Of a stretch of 64,000 bases of DNA, positions 1-11,125 are shown piece after piece. The notes beneath the pieces are model-generated. The model worked only from the letters and a program-made list of their open reading frames with translations, was not told the DNA's origin and made no database searches. The first letter of the stretch is position 1. Each line of letters starts with the position of its first letter. The stretch spans positions 34,838-98,837 of the forward strand of contig WFMF01000579.1 of assembly GCA_011033025.1 (NCBI GenBank), in the 5' to 3' direction. Origin of the DNA: Beroe forskalii (Eukaryota > Ctenophora > Nuda > Beroida > Beroidae). A program made the translations under genes and the position numbers.

Positions 1-1007
1 AGAGCATTATTCGAAAATTAATGTCCTACATATAGTAAAGGTATGTAGGACATCAATTTTCATATAATGTCCTACTTATAGGACGTACCAGATATAGTAC
101 GTCTATTTTCAAATAACGCACTACATATAGTACACCCAATTATGCATGAATTTTATGCATATATGCATTTCTTATTAACAAGTTTTAACCACCCATAATT
201 ATTTGCACATGCCTTGGCTAATGATAACAGGTAAAAACATGATTCATATTGGTCAAAAATTTTGGGAAATATCATGCTAGGTCATGTTAATTGGAAATCA
301 TGAAAATTGTTCCACTTTCTATGCATATATCATGCATTTCAAAAATAACCATGCATTCCGGTTTGTTTCTACGACCCAATGTATCCTTCAGGCATGCAGT
401 GTAAAAGAAATTGAGTAAAAATAACGTTTCTCTGCGAAATGAGGCTTCTTTATAGTACCTGTCCTATATATAGGACAATGGGAGAATATGGGTTAAGATA
501 TCCACCAACTAAAAAAAGTCAGGATGTCCACTGAAATTACAGATGATCCAAACGAAACCCTACATTCCTGATGAGAATTCCTCGGATGACAGCATCAGCT
601 GTCAAATCATTATCAGTTGGCGATGTCTCTACAGTACCACTTAGGAAATGGTTTATGTAAAATTCCATTATCGGGTGTGAAATTGACCGTTGTAATTAAC
701 TAATTAACATATCGGGAGGGTTTGGTATTGTTATCTCATTTGATGAAGTGAGGTGAAGCATTACTAATTCATTTCAACGTAGTATCCAGGAAATGATAGC
801 GAGGAGGTTTTTCGGGAATAGAACTTTCTGAGCAGCACCTTTGGAGCTTTGGGATGAATTGACAGTTTTGATGTCAGAGATTGAAAGGATACTGAGATGG
901 CAACATTCAGAGCATTGTATTTCTGTTAATTAGGGAGTATCAAATATAGACAAAGTGGGAAGAATTGGTTCGTGGGATCGGGAGGGAGAATGAAATTATA
1001 ATATGGT
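1..1007. other. Intergenic, no gene seen
   Basis: No coding exon is visible. The first 130 bases carry short alternating direct and inverted copies of a GTCCTAYATATAG-like motif, and a palindromic copy (CCTATATATAGG) recurs near 463, so this may be the end of a small palindromic repeat. The rest is plain AT-rich sequence up to the transposon insertion site. Confidence 0.4.
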
Positions 1008-1015
1008 CTTCCAGC

Positions 1016-1368
1016 GGCATAATCCACGATTTTTGCAAGTACACCTGAATTCGCCGCGAATTCGCCGCGAATTCAAGTGAATTCAGGTGAATTCAGGTGA
1101 ATTCGCGGCGGAGTTCGCCAAAAATTTTTTTTGGCGGACTCCGCCGGACTCCGCCGGAGTCCGCCGCGAACTCCGGCGAATTCACTTGAATTCACCTGAA
1201 TTCGCCGCGAATACACGCGTATTCGGTGTACTAGTTCGCCAATTTTCCAGTTCACCCAGGTGAACTGCCAGTTCGCGGCGAATTCGCGGCGAACTAGTTC
1301 GCCTAATTCAGATGCCGGAGTCCGCCTGAGTTCGCCGGAGTCCGCCTGAGTTCGCCGGAGGGAAACTT
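1016..1368. repeat. Left terminal inverted repeat of the MULE
   Basis: This arm matches the reverse complement of 3033-3396, nearly base for base for about the first 115 bp and then with small differences. It is made of subrepeats (GAATTCGCCGCG, TTCAGGTGAA, CGCCGGAGTCC). Both arms also share a central block containing ACACGCGTATTCGGTGTAC and an AATTTTCCAGTTCACC stretch. Confidence 0.85.
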
Positions 1369-1977
1369 GCCCAAAAGCCCAAATCAGTACGAATTTAACA
1401 AATTAGTGATCGGCGATGAAGGAAAATTGCGTTATTGCAATTGCAAAGGCTCTTCTTATACAGGTGTTTTGGTCGGCGCTTTGCTCTAACCAGATCCCGA
1501 TTGCAAAGTCAACATGGGGAACGGACTCTAGGTCGGGGGACTATAGGTCGGGGACTCTGGGTCGGCGGTGGCACACCAGGATGGACTCTGGGTCGGGAGA
1601 TCCCCACAGGGTGGACTCTAGGTCGGGGAGCCTCTTCACTTTATATAAACTACCTAAAGCCTGGATCGATTTATACCGAGAATCTCTCGGTTAATCCAGA
1701 TAACAGAGCCCGTATGGAGGGTACAATAATGCTCGATCCGATGTATCATTGTGGAGACACTGGGGGACTCACGATACACGGTGTCAGCATGTGATCCGCC
1801 ACATCACAATTTACACTATCCCATACCGCTTGTTGGCTCATGTCATCGGAGGGGATACGTGATACGGGACGTTCATGCGAGCACAACCCCATGCTAATTC
1901 GTCAGGATATCGTCCCACTTAGGTAACGAGGTCTCATGAAGTCTGCAAACCCTTGACACGACAGATGGGAGACAAGC

Positions 1978-2330
1978 TTGGAGGTGGATCAAGCGGAGCT
2001 GGCAGCTGCTAGTGTCCTGAACCTCATACCCACTCTGCAGACACCCTCCCTGCAGACTGCCGGACCCTCAGGCAAGCTGATATGCTCCTCTACGACAACG
2101 CCTCGGGTGATCATCCGTGCTACCAGTGACAAACTCACGATCCTAGCAGAGAGCTCCTGCTGGTTCCTCGATGGAACCTTCAAGTCCTAACCCCAGATCC
2201 TTGTCATCCATGCGGAGCTCTCATCCCTCACAGAAGACAGATCCTGGTGCCTCCCCACGGTCTGCATTCTCCTCACCCACAAGGACTTAGCCATTTACGC
2301 CTATATGCGCCGATACTGGTTTTGTCCTCA
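1978..2330 (+). pseudogene. MULE transposase core fragment
   Basis: The frame reads ...LAESSCWFLDGTFKS, then one in-frame TAG/TAA-type stop at 2188-2190, then continues in the same frame with VIHAEL...CLPTVCILLTHK and YAYMRRYW. The DGTFK motif followed by an IHxE stretch, a hydrophobic P-x-V-x-x-L-L block and a Y-x-x-x-x-x-x-W tail is the start of the catalytic core of MULE transposases; the Asp of DGTFK is the first catalytic residue. The zinc-finger N-terminus and the later catalytic residues are missing, so this copy is dead. It lies inside the TIR pair at 1016-3396, which fits the family. Confidence 0.7.
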
Positions 2331-2437
2331 GCGAATCAGCGATGTCCTAAGTCGTCATTGGGTCAGGCAACACCTGACAATGACGTCACAGATCTTGATG
2401 TCAATTTTTTTCTAGTGTCCTAATCAAAACCCTAACC

Positions 2438-2931
2438 CTAAGGGAGCCGTCACATATTATGTCATCACTTTTTGCCCATTTTCAACCCCCCTGTCTGTCA
2501 TCACTTGTCATCATTGGCTGACCCCCTCCCCCATGATGACGTCAGCATTGACCAAACCCCCCTCCTTTTTCAAAACAAATTTTGACTATTTCGAATCAAA
2601 ACAACCGACATGAAATATCAACTATGTACGTGTGGTGTGATTCATATCGTTAAATTCGTTAAAAATAAAAAAAATGGTTCTAATTGTCATAGACGAACAT
2701 CCAGTTAGTTTGGAAATATAGATATCATATCAAAGAAATGAAATGGGTACATCAAAACAAAATATTGTGAACGAAAAAGTTTGGATATCGTATTTTCGAA
2801 TTTAGAAAATTCAATATTTTCGCTGACGTCGGCAAACCTTAAACCCCTCCCTCCCCCTGTCATCACCTGTCAGCATTTGAAAACCCCCTCCCTCTCGTCG
2901 AGTGATGACGTAATATGTGACGGCTCCCCTA
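2438..2931. mobile_element. Nested MITE with CTAA target duplication
   Basis: The body 2442-2927 begins GGGAGCCGTCACATATTA and ends with its reverse complement. A CTAA copy flanks each side (2438-2441 and 2928-2931). After about 28 bp of TIR the subterminal regions carry repeated GTCATCA/TGATGAC and CCCCCTCC motifs in both orientations. There is no coding capacity. It sits inside the MULE, so it inserted later. Superfamily is not certain from a 4-bp TSD. Confidence 0.75.
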
Positions 2932-3032
2932 AGGTTCTTTGGATCCATGACGACACGCATATGGTAGACATTGTGAATTGCATCTTAGTCTCACATAAGC
3001 GTGCCAGACGTGACAAAGTTCCTTCAAAGTTC

Positions 3033-3396
3033 AGGTGAATTCGCCGCGAACTGAGTTCACCTGAGTTCGCCCAAGTTCGCCCAAGTTCACCTGAGTTCGC
3101 CGCGAATTGCGGCGGACATCAGTTCGCCGCGAATTCGCGGCGAACTTGTTCGCCTGGGTGAACTGGAAAATTGGCGAACTAGTACACCGAATACGCGTGT
3201 CTTCGCGGCGAATTCAGGTGAATTCAGGTGAATTCGCCAGAGTCCGCGGCGAACTCCGGCGGACTCCGGCGGAGTCGCCAAAAATTTTTTTTGGCGAACT
3301 CCGCCGCGAATTCACCTGAATTCACCTGAATTCACTTGAATTCGCGGCGAATTCGCGGCGAATTCAGGTGTACTTGCAAAAATCGTGGATTATGCC
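3033..3396. repeat. Right terminal inverted repeat of the MULE
   Basis: This is the mirror arm of 1016-1368, ending in GGATTATGCC directly before the 8-bp target duplication CTTCCAGC. It differs from the left arm mainly in the copy number and order of the inner GAATTCGCGGCG and AAGTTCGCCC units, so the inner part of the TIR has evolved like a satellite. Confidence 0.85.
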
Positions 3397-3404
3397 CTTC
3401 CAGC

Positions 3405-4179
3405 CTTCATTAATTTCTCAACTGTAGCAATTATGCGGGCAGCTGTCTGACTGTGAGAGTCGCAAGATAAAAGATACCTATCACTCATTACTCTAAAAGT
3501 CTAACCAGTAAATTCTGTGTACGAAGAAAAGGCGGTTCACCGTCATAAACTTCATACCTTGATCTAGGACTCCAGGATAATGCTTTTAATCCACTGATTG
3601 ATCATCTGTCTTGAGTACAGTTATATTCGCTATAGATGTGAAGTGGTTCACGCCAAGCTATTAAAACGAACAAAGGACCGTTGATTGAGAGATATATTTA
3701 GTGTCGTTGTTGTGTTTTCCGATGTGCTTTTACACAGCCTGCAAGTCTACATTGCCTCAGGAGGAAGAAGCAACTGTTGATGACGTCATTATCATGAGTT
3801 TTAATAGTCAATTGATGACGTTGCACCAACTAGTTGGTGAGCTTGGTGTTCAAGATGCTGGAGTACACGCTTTCATATAACGTTATTCTTTGGTTTATTT
3901 GGTGACAATACGATAATTAAGAATGACCATGGTATAAAATTAAATCACGTTTGGCTGTTTGATTTTTTTGACTTTTTGACCTTTCCGCCAATGGAACAGT
4001 CCATAAATCCAATTTCTTAATCAGTTCATATTGTAGATTTTAAGCTGCTTTAACAGAATCAAATTTAATTTCGTAGTGATCTATCGGGGACAATAATCTA
4101 CGTTTTGATCCTGAATAACATTTTGAACCAGCATCACAATAACTACCTTTGAGTTTTTTAAACTCCTTCTAACTTTCTT
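3405..4179. other. Upstream region of the small gene at 4287
   Basis: No exon is visible. The one distinctive site is a CRE-containing 14-mer at 3781-3794, listed separately. Confidence 0.3.
3781..3794 (-). promoter_or_regulatory. GATA-CRE composite motif, copy 1
   Basis: The minus strand reads TGATAATGACGTCA. It lies 493 bp before the ATG of the small gene at 4287. Four more copies occur in the window (10561, 22012, 49250, 52220). Confidence 0.5.
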
Positions 4180-4181
4180 AA

Positions 4182-4281
4182 CCGTAAGGGAGGAAGGAGG
4201 AAGAAATAAACATTCAAACTCCCTCTTACTTTCTTATAGTTATACCGTAAGGGAGGAAGGAGGAAGAAATAAACATTCAGG
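4182..4281. repeat. Two-copy direct repeat of about 62 bp
   Basis: The block CCGTAAGGGAGGAAGGAGG plus an AAGAAATAAACATTCA tail appears at about 4182 and again at about 4246. The second copy ends in CATTCAG, a usable splice acceptor 6 bases before the start codon at 4287; the first copy ends in CATTCAA and lacks the AG. Confidence 0.7.
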
Positions 4282-4286
4282 TCGAC

Positions 4287-5089
4287 ATGGCCTTCGGTGC
4301 TATCTTCCGTTGTTGTGTGAGCTTAGACCAAGCAGAGATTGCTGCCCAGAAGGCATTGATAAGTTAGTGGTGTAGATTGTTCTGTTATCATCTAATTCTT
4401 ATCATCATACAATAAAGTTTTACTTTAAAAACCATCTCAGACTTCTCCATATACCTACGACTACCTCTCACTATCACCACACATCACCATATACACATCA
4501 CCATAATATGATGCAGTCTTTTCATTCTACTTCTGGTTAAGTTCCACCTCTGTCAGGACAGCGGTCAGAGAGTGCGCAGTTCGAGAGGAGAAAGAAGGCG
4601 ATCCTGGAAAGGACAAAGTCTAATGCTCAATTCGAGAAGCGGGAGATAAAGAGATCATACAAACCAACCCTTGAAGCGTAAGTAATGAATGAAATTCAAA
4701 AATCACATTACTTGAAGCTAAAATTGTCCAGTTTTCACAAGAAATAGGCCAAAACTAGACGATTTCTATGGCTGAAATCATGAAGTGCTAGGTAAAAAGC
4801 CTAATTTTCGAGAAAGTCTTTAGACCGAAATTATCTTGCTTTTGATATAAGATCAACAGGCCCCATACTAAAACCGACCTTCTTGACTCGAATTTAAATG
4901 TGAATTCGGTCCTTATAACTTTATAACAAGGGCCGGTTGAATAAGAGTCGATAACTCGATAACCCGCATAGCCCTCAGGGCGGAAGTAAAGCCGCTGAAA
5001 ACGAGCACCAATAAGTGGAGAAGAGTTACAGAACACAACATCTTAGAGCCTTCAAAAGTAGTGAGGAGAATGCAGCCAAATTATCCTGA
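4287..5089 (+). CDS. Small three-exon gene, unknown function (79 aa)
   Basis: Three exons join with matching phases: 4287-4362 (phase 1 out, donor GTTAGT), 4557-4677 (donor GTAAGT) and 5047-5089 with a TGA stop. The product starts MAFGAIFRCC, then becomes a charged, probably helical stretch rich in K, R and E with two AQFE(R/K)R motifs, and ends ENAAKLS. The Cys pair near the N-terminus followed by a charged helix recalls lipid-anchored proteins such as G-alpha N-termini, but no GTPase domain follows and I do not recognise the family. The start sits six bases after a CAG acceptor-like site. A poly(A)-like AATAAA near 4411 inside intron 1 leaves open a 26-codon single-exon form ending at 4367. 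Confidence 0.45.
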
Positions 5090-5769
5090 ATCGTAAGACC
5101 TTTAAATGGAAATCTTTAAATCTGAGAGTGAGCTTTTTAATTGACTGGAACATATAATGCATTTACAGACTTTGGAAGTTATAAGAGCTATAGTATGCAT
5201 TTGGTAGATTGCCAAATCGTTGTCTTTTTACTTCATTTTCTATTTAAATTTCATTTTTAAAGAGCAATAATTGCTTTACTCCTCCTGAACACTTTGTCAA
5301 AATTCGTCATGGCAACATTTCTAGATTTTGTCATGACTTTACTTTCGTTGTTGTCTTTTATTTGTAAGCATTTGATTTTAAACAAAATTTTCATTTTGAA
5401 CACAATAACTACAAAAACATAATTTTGTGTTTCAATTAAATATGAATTGAACAATTAAGCATCAGCAACCAGCATACATCAATTTTCGATTGAGGGTCCA
5501 TCAAAGGGTCTATCAAAGAAATATCATCATCAACAATCTGTTCAAAAATAATAATTTAAAACATGCACTGATATAAACGAAAAGCAAAACAATCCAACGA
5601 AATACAGTAAAATAACAAAAAGTTGAAAAAGATAAATAATCTTAAAGCATTTGACTTCTAGAGAATTTCTGAAATCAATTTCATTGAATGCATTTAAAAT
5701 AAATATGTACGTGCTTTTTATAGAAGTAAACCGACCCGCCAATGTATTCAAATATTTCGTTTTACTTTC
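5090..5769. other. Convergent intergenic region
   Basis: This stretch lies between the 3' end of the small plus-strand gene and the 3' end of the minus-strand membrane protein. It is AT-rich and no exon, RNA or repeat is recognised. Confidence 0.4.
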
Positions 5770-7188
5770 CTACTTGGCGGTCGGATTATCGTATATCCTC
5801 TCGCTAGGGTCCGGACTATAAAAAGAATCGTCCGACTTGTCGCTCTCCTGCACTGGCGTGCTCGCCTGCTCTGGGTCTATTTTAGAGGAGGTGCTGCCCT
5901 CCTGGTCCTTACAACTAGTGCTGTTGTCAGCAGTCCGCAGCTCGTTACACGAACTATAGTCCAGGACGGGGGTTCGGATCCGGCGGCCGCCCCCTCGACC
6001 GAACAACCGGCGACACTTTCCCTTCTTTGAGGTGGGTGGAGAGAGGTGTCTGTCGACGGTGCGTCGCTGGTGTGCCCAGAAGAAGGCAAACAGCACGAAG
6101 CAGAGGATGCAAGCAATTCCCACAGCAGAGAAACTGATTCCGATGATGTGTCGAGGAGTGAGTTTAAGAGGGGAAGTACTCATGAAGTTAGTCGCTGAGG
6201 TGGGTCCAGTGTACCCCATGTTGTAGCACTCGTGGACACTGGACGCCCCCGGGACTGAGGAAGTGTCTGTTGGACACTCCAAACACTTGTTGGCAGAGAG
6301 GTAGAAGCCGGGTTTACATGTCTCACAGGAAGCTGCTCCTGCCTTGCTGAATGATCCCCTGGGGCAGGTCAGGCAGGCGGTGTGGTTAGCGTTGCTGTAG
6401 GTGTGTGCTTGGCAGGGCGTGCAAAGAGTGTTGCCTTTCTCAGGCCGGGTAACGGATCCCGGAGGACACTGCTTGCAGTGTGGGGATCCCGCCCACTTAG
6501 CAAATAGTCCGGGGGAGCAGGGGATGCAACTGCCGGATCCCTTGACGCTGGCCGTCCCATTAGGACACTTGAGGCACTGGAGAGCCCCCTCCAGACTGTA
6601 CTCTCCTCCCTTACACTCCTCACACCTCACTGCACCGTCCACCACAGTGTGGATGAAGCCTGCTGAGCACGCCCCGGTGCAGTTACCTGCAGACACAGAC
6701 CCCGAGGGAGAGGTCTTACCGTTAGGACACTTCAGACACTTCGTGCTGCCCGTGACACTGGAGAAACTACCTCCCGGACACATGGAGCAGCTCTCGGAGG
6801 AAGGGGTCCCGGAATACATCCCTGCGGGACACTCCTCGCACGCCACAGACCCGGAGTTGCTGAAGTATCCTGGCTTACACCCGTCACACTTGGTAGCCCC
6901 TTTGACATCACTGAACTTCCCCCCAGGACAGGGCAGGCAGGAGGTTTGTTTCTCCAGGTGGTTGTAAGTCCCAACACCACACTTTTCACAGGTATTACCG
7001 GACTGGTACGTGCCGATAGGACAATCGTCGCATCCCGAGAAGACTCCGAGTCCCAGAAATCCCCGGTCCTCAACTTGACCAGCTTCACATCGTGATTTGT
7101 TGGCAGAGGCTAGGCGCAGGAGGAACAGGAAGCCAAGGATTGAGGGTATTGGGGAGAGTTTCAGCATGATAGGTGCGAAGCTATGCAT
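5770..7188 (-). CDS. Type I membrane protein with GCC2/GCC3 cysteine-rich repeats
   Basis: One uninterrupted 472-residue frame. A hydrophobic signal peptide (PSILGFLFLLRLASA) is followed by about seven to eight cysteine-rich modules of the C-x2-C-x-x-G-x-(Y/F)-S type with recurring CPxGxxS and C-x-x-C-x-x-G motifs; these match the GCC2/GCC3 (ephrin-receptor-like/TNFR-like) repeats of surface and secreted animal proteins. One transmembrane helix follows at about residues 346-371 (HIIGISFSAVGIACILCFVL). A 101-residue cytoplasmic tail has a basic stretch (RRLFGRGGGRR), acidic Ser-rich sequence and a terminal YDNP. Two in-frame starts exist: 7188 (MHSFAP) and 7167 (MLKLSP). A TAG acceptor-like site ends at 7181, between them, so 7167 is the likelier start if the 5' end is spliced. 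The ligand is unknown. Lack of introns is unusual beside its neighbours. Confidence 0.85.
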   Translation of the reverse strand: MHSFAPIMLKLSPIPSILGFLFLLRLASANKSRCEAGQVEDRGFLGLGVFSGCDDCPIGTYQSGNTCEKCGVGTYNHLEKQTSCLPCPGGKFSDVKGATKCDGCKPGYFSNSGSVACEECPAGMYSGTPSSESCSMCPGGSFSSVTGSTKCLKCPNGKTSPSGSVSAGNCTGACSAGFIHTVVDGAVRCEECKGGEYSLEGALQCLKCPNGTASVKGSGSCIPCSPGLFAKWAGSPHCKQCPPGSVTRPEKGNTLCTPCQAHTYSNANHTACLTCPRGSFSKAGAASCETCKPGFYLSANKCLECPTDTSSVPGASSVHECYNMGYTGPTSATNFMSTSPLKLTPRHIIGISFSAVGIACILCFVLFAFFWAHQRRTVDRHLSPPTSKKGKCRRLFGRGGGRRIRTPVLDYSSCNELRTADNSTSCKDQEGSTSSKIDPEQASTPVQESDKSDDSFYSPDPSERIYDNPTAK

Positions 7189-10100
7189 TGATTAGATGTA
7201 GTATCAGAGATAGGCGTGATCGGAAGTAGGCGTTGATAGGAGAGGGTGTGATCGAACGACGGCGTGGTCAGTAAACTTTGAAAGTTGTCGTTCACAGTTA
7301 AGTTGGTACAAGAGGAACCAATATAATCAACAAGATTAGGGATTGTTATGCTGCTCTAAGTTATCATGCGGGTGGAGTTTATTGAAATCTTCCAGAACAC
7401 ATAGGTACTTTCTCTGAGGCAAGAGGTTAAAAGTTAAACACAATACATACTCGGCATAACATCATGCACTTTGTAAACAATAACATCATGTTAAAATTTT
7501 GAGAGGCAAGTTGATGATTCTAATGTTTCCAATAACATCCGAGAAACAAATAGCGAAATGGAAATAGAGTTGGTAATTCAATACCTAAAAAAGGAATTTC
7601 GGATTGAATTTCTTAACAAATCTTGAGTTGAACGGTTCATAGAGGTTTACTTTACACTTCACAGGGTACTCGAAATTAAGAACCCACGTATGGAAGCTTG
7701 AACCACACACGAGAGCACGGAGATTTAATCGTAAACACTTTGTTATAACTTTCTTAAGAAGCGCTCCCACAGCGAAACTTGCTAACTAAGTAACTGCAAC
7801 TTCACGACTTGGACCTTTTTTGAGAGTTTCTAAGATAACACTTGGATCTAAGTCGTTTTAGGTGCAGCCCGTGGTACTGAATGGTAGTACTTGATTGAAC
7901 AGTCTGAGTGATAGAGTTCAAAGTGCAGAAAATATAAAAAGTTTAGAATAAAAGACGAAATGTGAAGCAGCGTGTTTCTGCGAAAGGAAATTATCAATTA
8001 GGACGCCAATACGCCATAGTAAGCATTACTTTATTTTAACAAATTCGTTTACATTATCACTGGGTCCCCAAAAACGTATACCTAGTTTATACGTAATATT
8101 CGAACGTATTTAATATCAATATTTTAACTTTGGCATATTATTTCTATTTACTTATTTACAAAGAAGCAAAGAAATTACCTTGGTACGCATTTGCTGGAAC
8201 CGCGATGCAAAATTCACAAGAGAGTTTCAACTATAAATTTCATAAGAATCCCTTCCAATAAACCAATAAGTTCAGGAATGGTTAATAATAAATAGCAGAT
8301 TAATTTAGAAATTGCCAGGTGGGGGTAGGTACCTTCTCATACGCAACACTAGAAAGTAGAACACACTTTTACCAAGGAAAACTTTGGTTCGTTGCCTGTC
8401 CAAAGTTCACTGCATAACTCGCTGGTTTTAGAGGTACTGGTTCTCTGAAAAGCTATTAATCGGTATATTTCATGACGGTGTCCAACCAACTTAAGTATCA
8501 TGGGCAGAAAATCTGACATTCTGGTCCTACTACGGAACTATTTTCAAGCGAATTTCATATGGGTTTCAGCACAAGTGAATCCATAGCGGGTGTCTCGCAA
8601 GACATCATAATATTTTCAAGCGAAAATTCATAAATTTAAATTTTTAGTAGCAGTAGCTTATATAACAGTTTTCATGCTCCATATTCCTTAAGACGATGAT
8701 GGTCTGTACAGAAGATAGCTAAGTATCTATTCTTATAGTTGAGATGAATATATAGCTAGGCAAAAGATAGGGTTAAGAATAAAGATAGCCTAAAGATAGG
8801 CTAAAGATAAGATGTGTGCTGTAAAATACACGAGTACAAAGTACACTCGTATATTTATAATTCCAATTGTACCTGTAGCCGTGTGTGATGAATCCCAAGA
8901 CCTAATTTGCCAGTTTCTACGTAAATCATAAAATCACAGCCTACAGCCTTCAATGTGCATTCATCTGGACCAGGCCATTTCAATCTCGAGGTAAAATCAC
9001 TCTGCAAGCCAGGAACTCACCAATGGTACTTATATTGATTGAAACCCCACGAAAAGTTTGGAGAATCCATTTTAAGATAATATACAGGGATTTGGTTTGA
9101 AAAGTGAAAACCCAACCGACCATTATGATATCATAGGCAGGTCCTGGAGGGGGGTTGAAAGCTGCCCCAGGTTGAAATCAAAATTAACTTCAGGGGCTCC
9201 AGAATCAAACGTACCCTTGACATGCCTATTCTCTGCCTTTTACATCATCGTTTTGGGCATGTTTTGTGGACATCAAGATCCTTTATACTGCAATGATCCT
9301 TATGGCAACGTTTTTGTGGTGATGAAGATCCTTACTGCACTTATAAATGAGCAGATACTAAATGGAGGAACATGCTGTTAGCTTTTGTCAAAAGTACAAA
9401 CAATAGCATGTTCATTGTTTGTTTATATCTCTATCGTTCCGGCTTCATTCCGTGTGTATTTTTAATATCAATTGTTTGTTTTTTGTTAGATTGTTTGTTT
9501 GCTGCTTAGGTTTGTTTCTTTCTTTCTAACGTTTGTTTTTTTGATTTGTTTGTTAATTGTTTGTTGGTTTGTTTGTACGTTTCTTACGTTTGTTGCATGG
9601 TCCGGGTAACTTCTTAAACGCATGATAAGAAGCTGCAGTTTTAACTTTTTAACAAACCATTCAGCATCTCTAATAATGTTATCTAGAAGCGTCAGGGAGT
9701 TACTAAACGCCATGACAGGGTTAAAGACTTCTCATCATCATATGTCATGAAATGAGCAACATTAAAAGCATTTTTAAGTGAGATGACTCATCGATGGTCT
9801 CCTTTTTGGAGAGTAAATATTATGCTGGCGTGGGCTGACATATTCGTAACCCCACCTCGGCACCTTGGAGCTACAATTGTGTGTTTGGGGAATATCGAGT
9901 CATTTCCTATTTCCGCCTGACCGCCTTAGGATGCGACATGAGGGGTTAGTCCAAGTTAGTAGACTAACATATTGGACATAAAAGCACATCTGATTTGAAC
10001 ACACTGCATTTTCTTGGAATCTTTTCGATCTCTGAGGTTTTTAAATGAGCTAAATTCCTAGTAATGTCGGTTCTGTACAGCTGTAAGGCACTGAGCACTG

Positions 10101-10560
10101 CTGCATACTCAATACTTACTCCAGCTGCTCATGTGCCACAAAAATTATCGGAAATTGGAAAATCATGGACTGTCGTCCGCCTGGCAGCCAAATAAGATGT
10201 ACTGATGTACTGAAGAGCGTGCAGCTTAAACCATCTTATCCGATTTTACAGTTCCACTGTCGGCAGAACGATAGGAGTCTGAACGCTGATCATAGCCCTA
10301 CTATAATTACAGCTGAAGAATCTAAGAATTATACTAATCCAGATGAAAGTGAACGGCTGTATAATTTCTTGCCGACTGGTAGGATACTGTACCACTGTTT
10401 TCACTAATGATTCTGCGCTTATGCCGAATGCTGAACGGCCTCCAGCGGAAGAAAGAGGAGTAATTGCCAACATGGTGGACTTATACCATTTCTATATTTC
10501 ATAATACAAAGATCCTATATATTGTCCGGTGTGATCTCACCAATTCTCCACTCTGACCTA
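7189..10560. other. Divergent intergenic region
   Basis: This separates the minus-strand membrane-protein gene from the plus-strand CNBD2-like gene. I see no convincing exon. There is a short run of AAGATAGGCTA-type repeats at about 8700-8815 and a TTTG-rich tract at 9410-9592. Open frames here are short and lack flanking splice signals or family motifs. Confidence 0.35.
9410..9592. repeat. TTTG-rich low-complexity tract
   Basis: Imperfect TTTGTTTG repeats with several T-runs span about 180 bp. It is simple sequence; the frame that crosses it on the minus strand is a shadow. Confidence 0.7.
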
Positions 10561-10574
10561 TGATAATGACGTCA
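10561..10574 (+). promoter_or_regulatory. GATA-CRE composite motif, copy 2
   Basis: Exact TGATAATGACGTCA, 552 bp before the CNBD2-like start codon at 11126. The CRE part TGACGTCA is a full palindromic ATF/CREB site. Confidence 0.55.
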
Positions 10575-11125
10575 CTCTTAGCATCCTAATATATTCATAT
10601 CCGGGGTTGTAGCTGCAGTAGCTCTCTAACAGTATGATATACTTGCTTCATCCGAACTTCACTTATCTTAGGATATCATGTGCAGCTCATATCCGCTTGT
10701 ATCGGTAGCCTATACCACGTTTATACTGCACATATTTATTTCCCATTTCCCTATCTTCCTTCAGAGTTTTTTCTACCAAATATTAGTCCAGCTAACCAGG
10801 TCATATCGCTTGGATAAATGCTGCATATAAATCTCATACGCATATGATTGCACTTATTACTTTATTAGCCCAAGCTATAACGATCTGAAATAAGTTTTTG
10901 GTTATGTTCGAGTATTATGTGATTCAGCTTCATAATTTTGTGATTCTGTACGACAAAGGTTTTATCTTGCAAATTTTAAAATGCTTATTTAGTTTATTTT
11001 GTCACATCATTTCAACATTATTACTATCGTAATAAATATGAGAATAATAAATTCGCAAGGTGCATGTGATTTTATAAACGTTCTTCTAACTGAAAACGCT
11101 TAGAGCTGGTAACATCGCACTCAAC

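Larger units (their letters stand above)
1008..3404. mobile_element. Mutator-like (MULE) DNA transposon, long TIRs, 8-bp TSD
   Basis: The element body is 1016-3396. It starts GGCATAATCCACG and ends with the reverse complement, and is flanked by a perfect 8-bp duplication CTTCCAGC (1008-1015 and 3397-3404). The arms (about 1016-1368 and 3033-3396) are over 300 bp, GC-rich and built of short units such as GAATTCGCCGCG, GTGAATTCAG and GGCGGACTCC, each itself nearly palindromic. The interior holds a transposase remnant at 1978-2330, a GGACTCTGGGTCGGG-type tandem repeat at 1506-1640 and a nested small element at 2442-2927. Long TIRs, an 8-bp TSD and the transposase motif all point to the Mutator superfamily. 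The near-perfect TSD and matching arms suggest a fairly recent insertion, although the transposase is no longer intact. Confidence 0.85.

Noticed and set aside
1416-1794. Two overlapping plus-strand frames with SGSGDxxRVDSRSG-like repeats
   Set aside because: They arise from the GGACTCTGGGTCGGG tandem repeat inside the MULE; no protein motif or start context supports them.
6401-6967. A 188-codon plus-strand frame
   Set aside because: It is the antisense shadow of the cysteine-rich GCC2/GCC3 gene, where the regular Cys and Gly codons keep the other strand open.
9097-9381. A 94-codon plus-strand frame with Cys and His residues
   Set aside because: No splice context, homology or domain; its centre contains small direct repeats (AAGATCCTT) and it stands alone in intergenic DNA.
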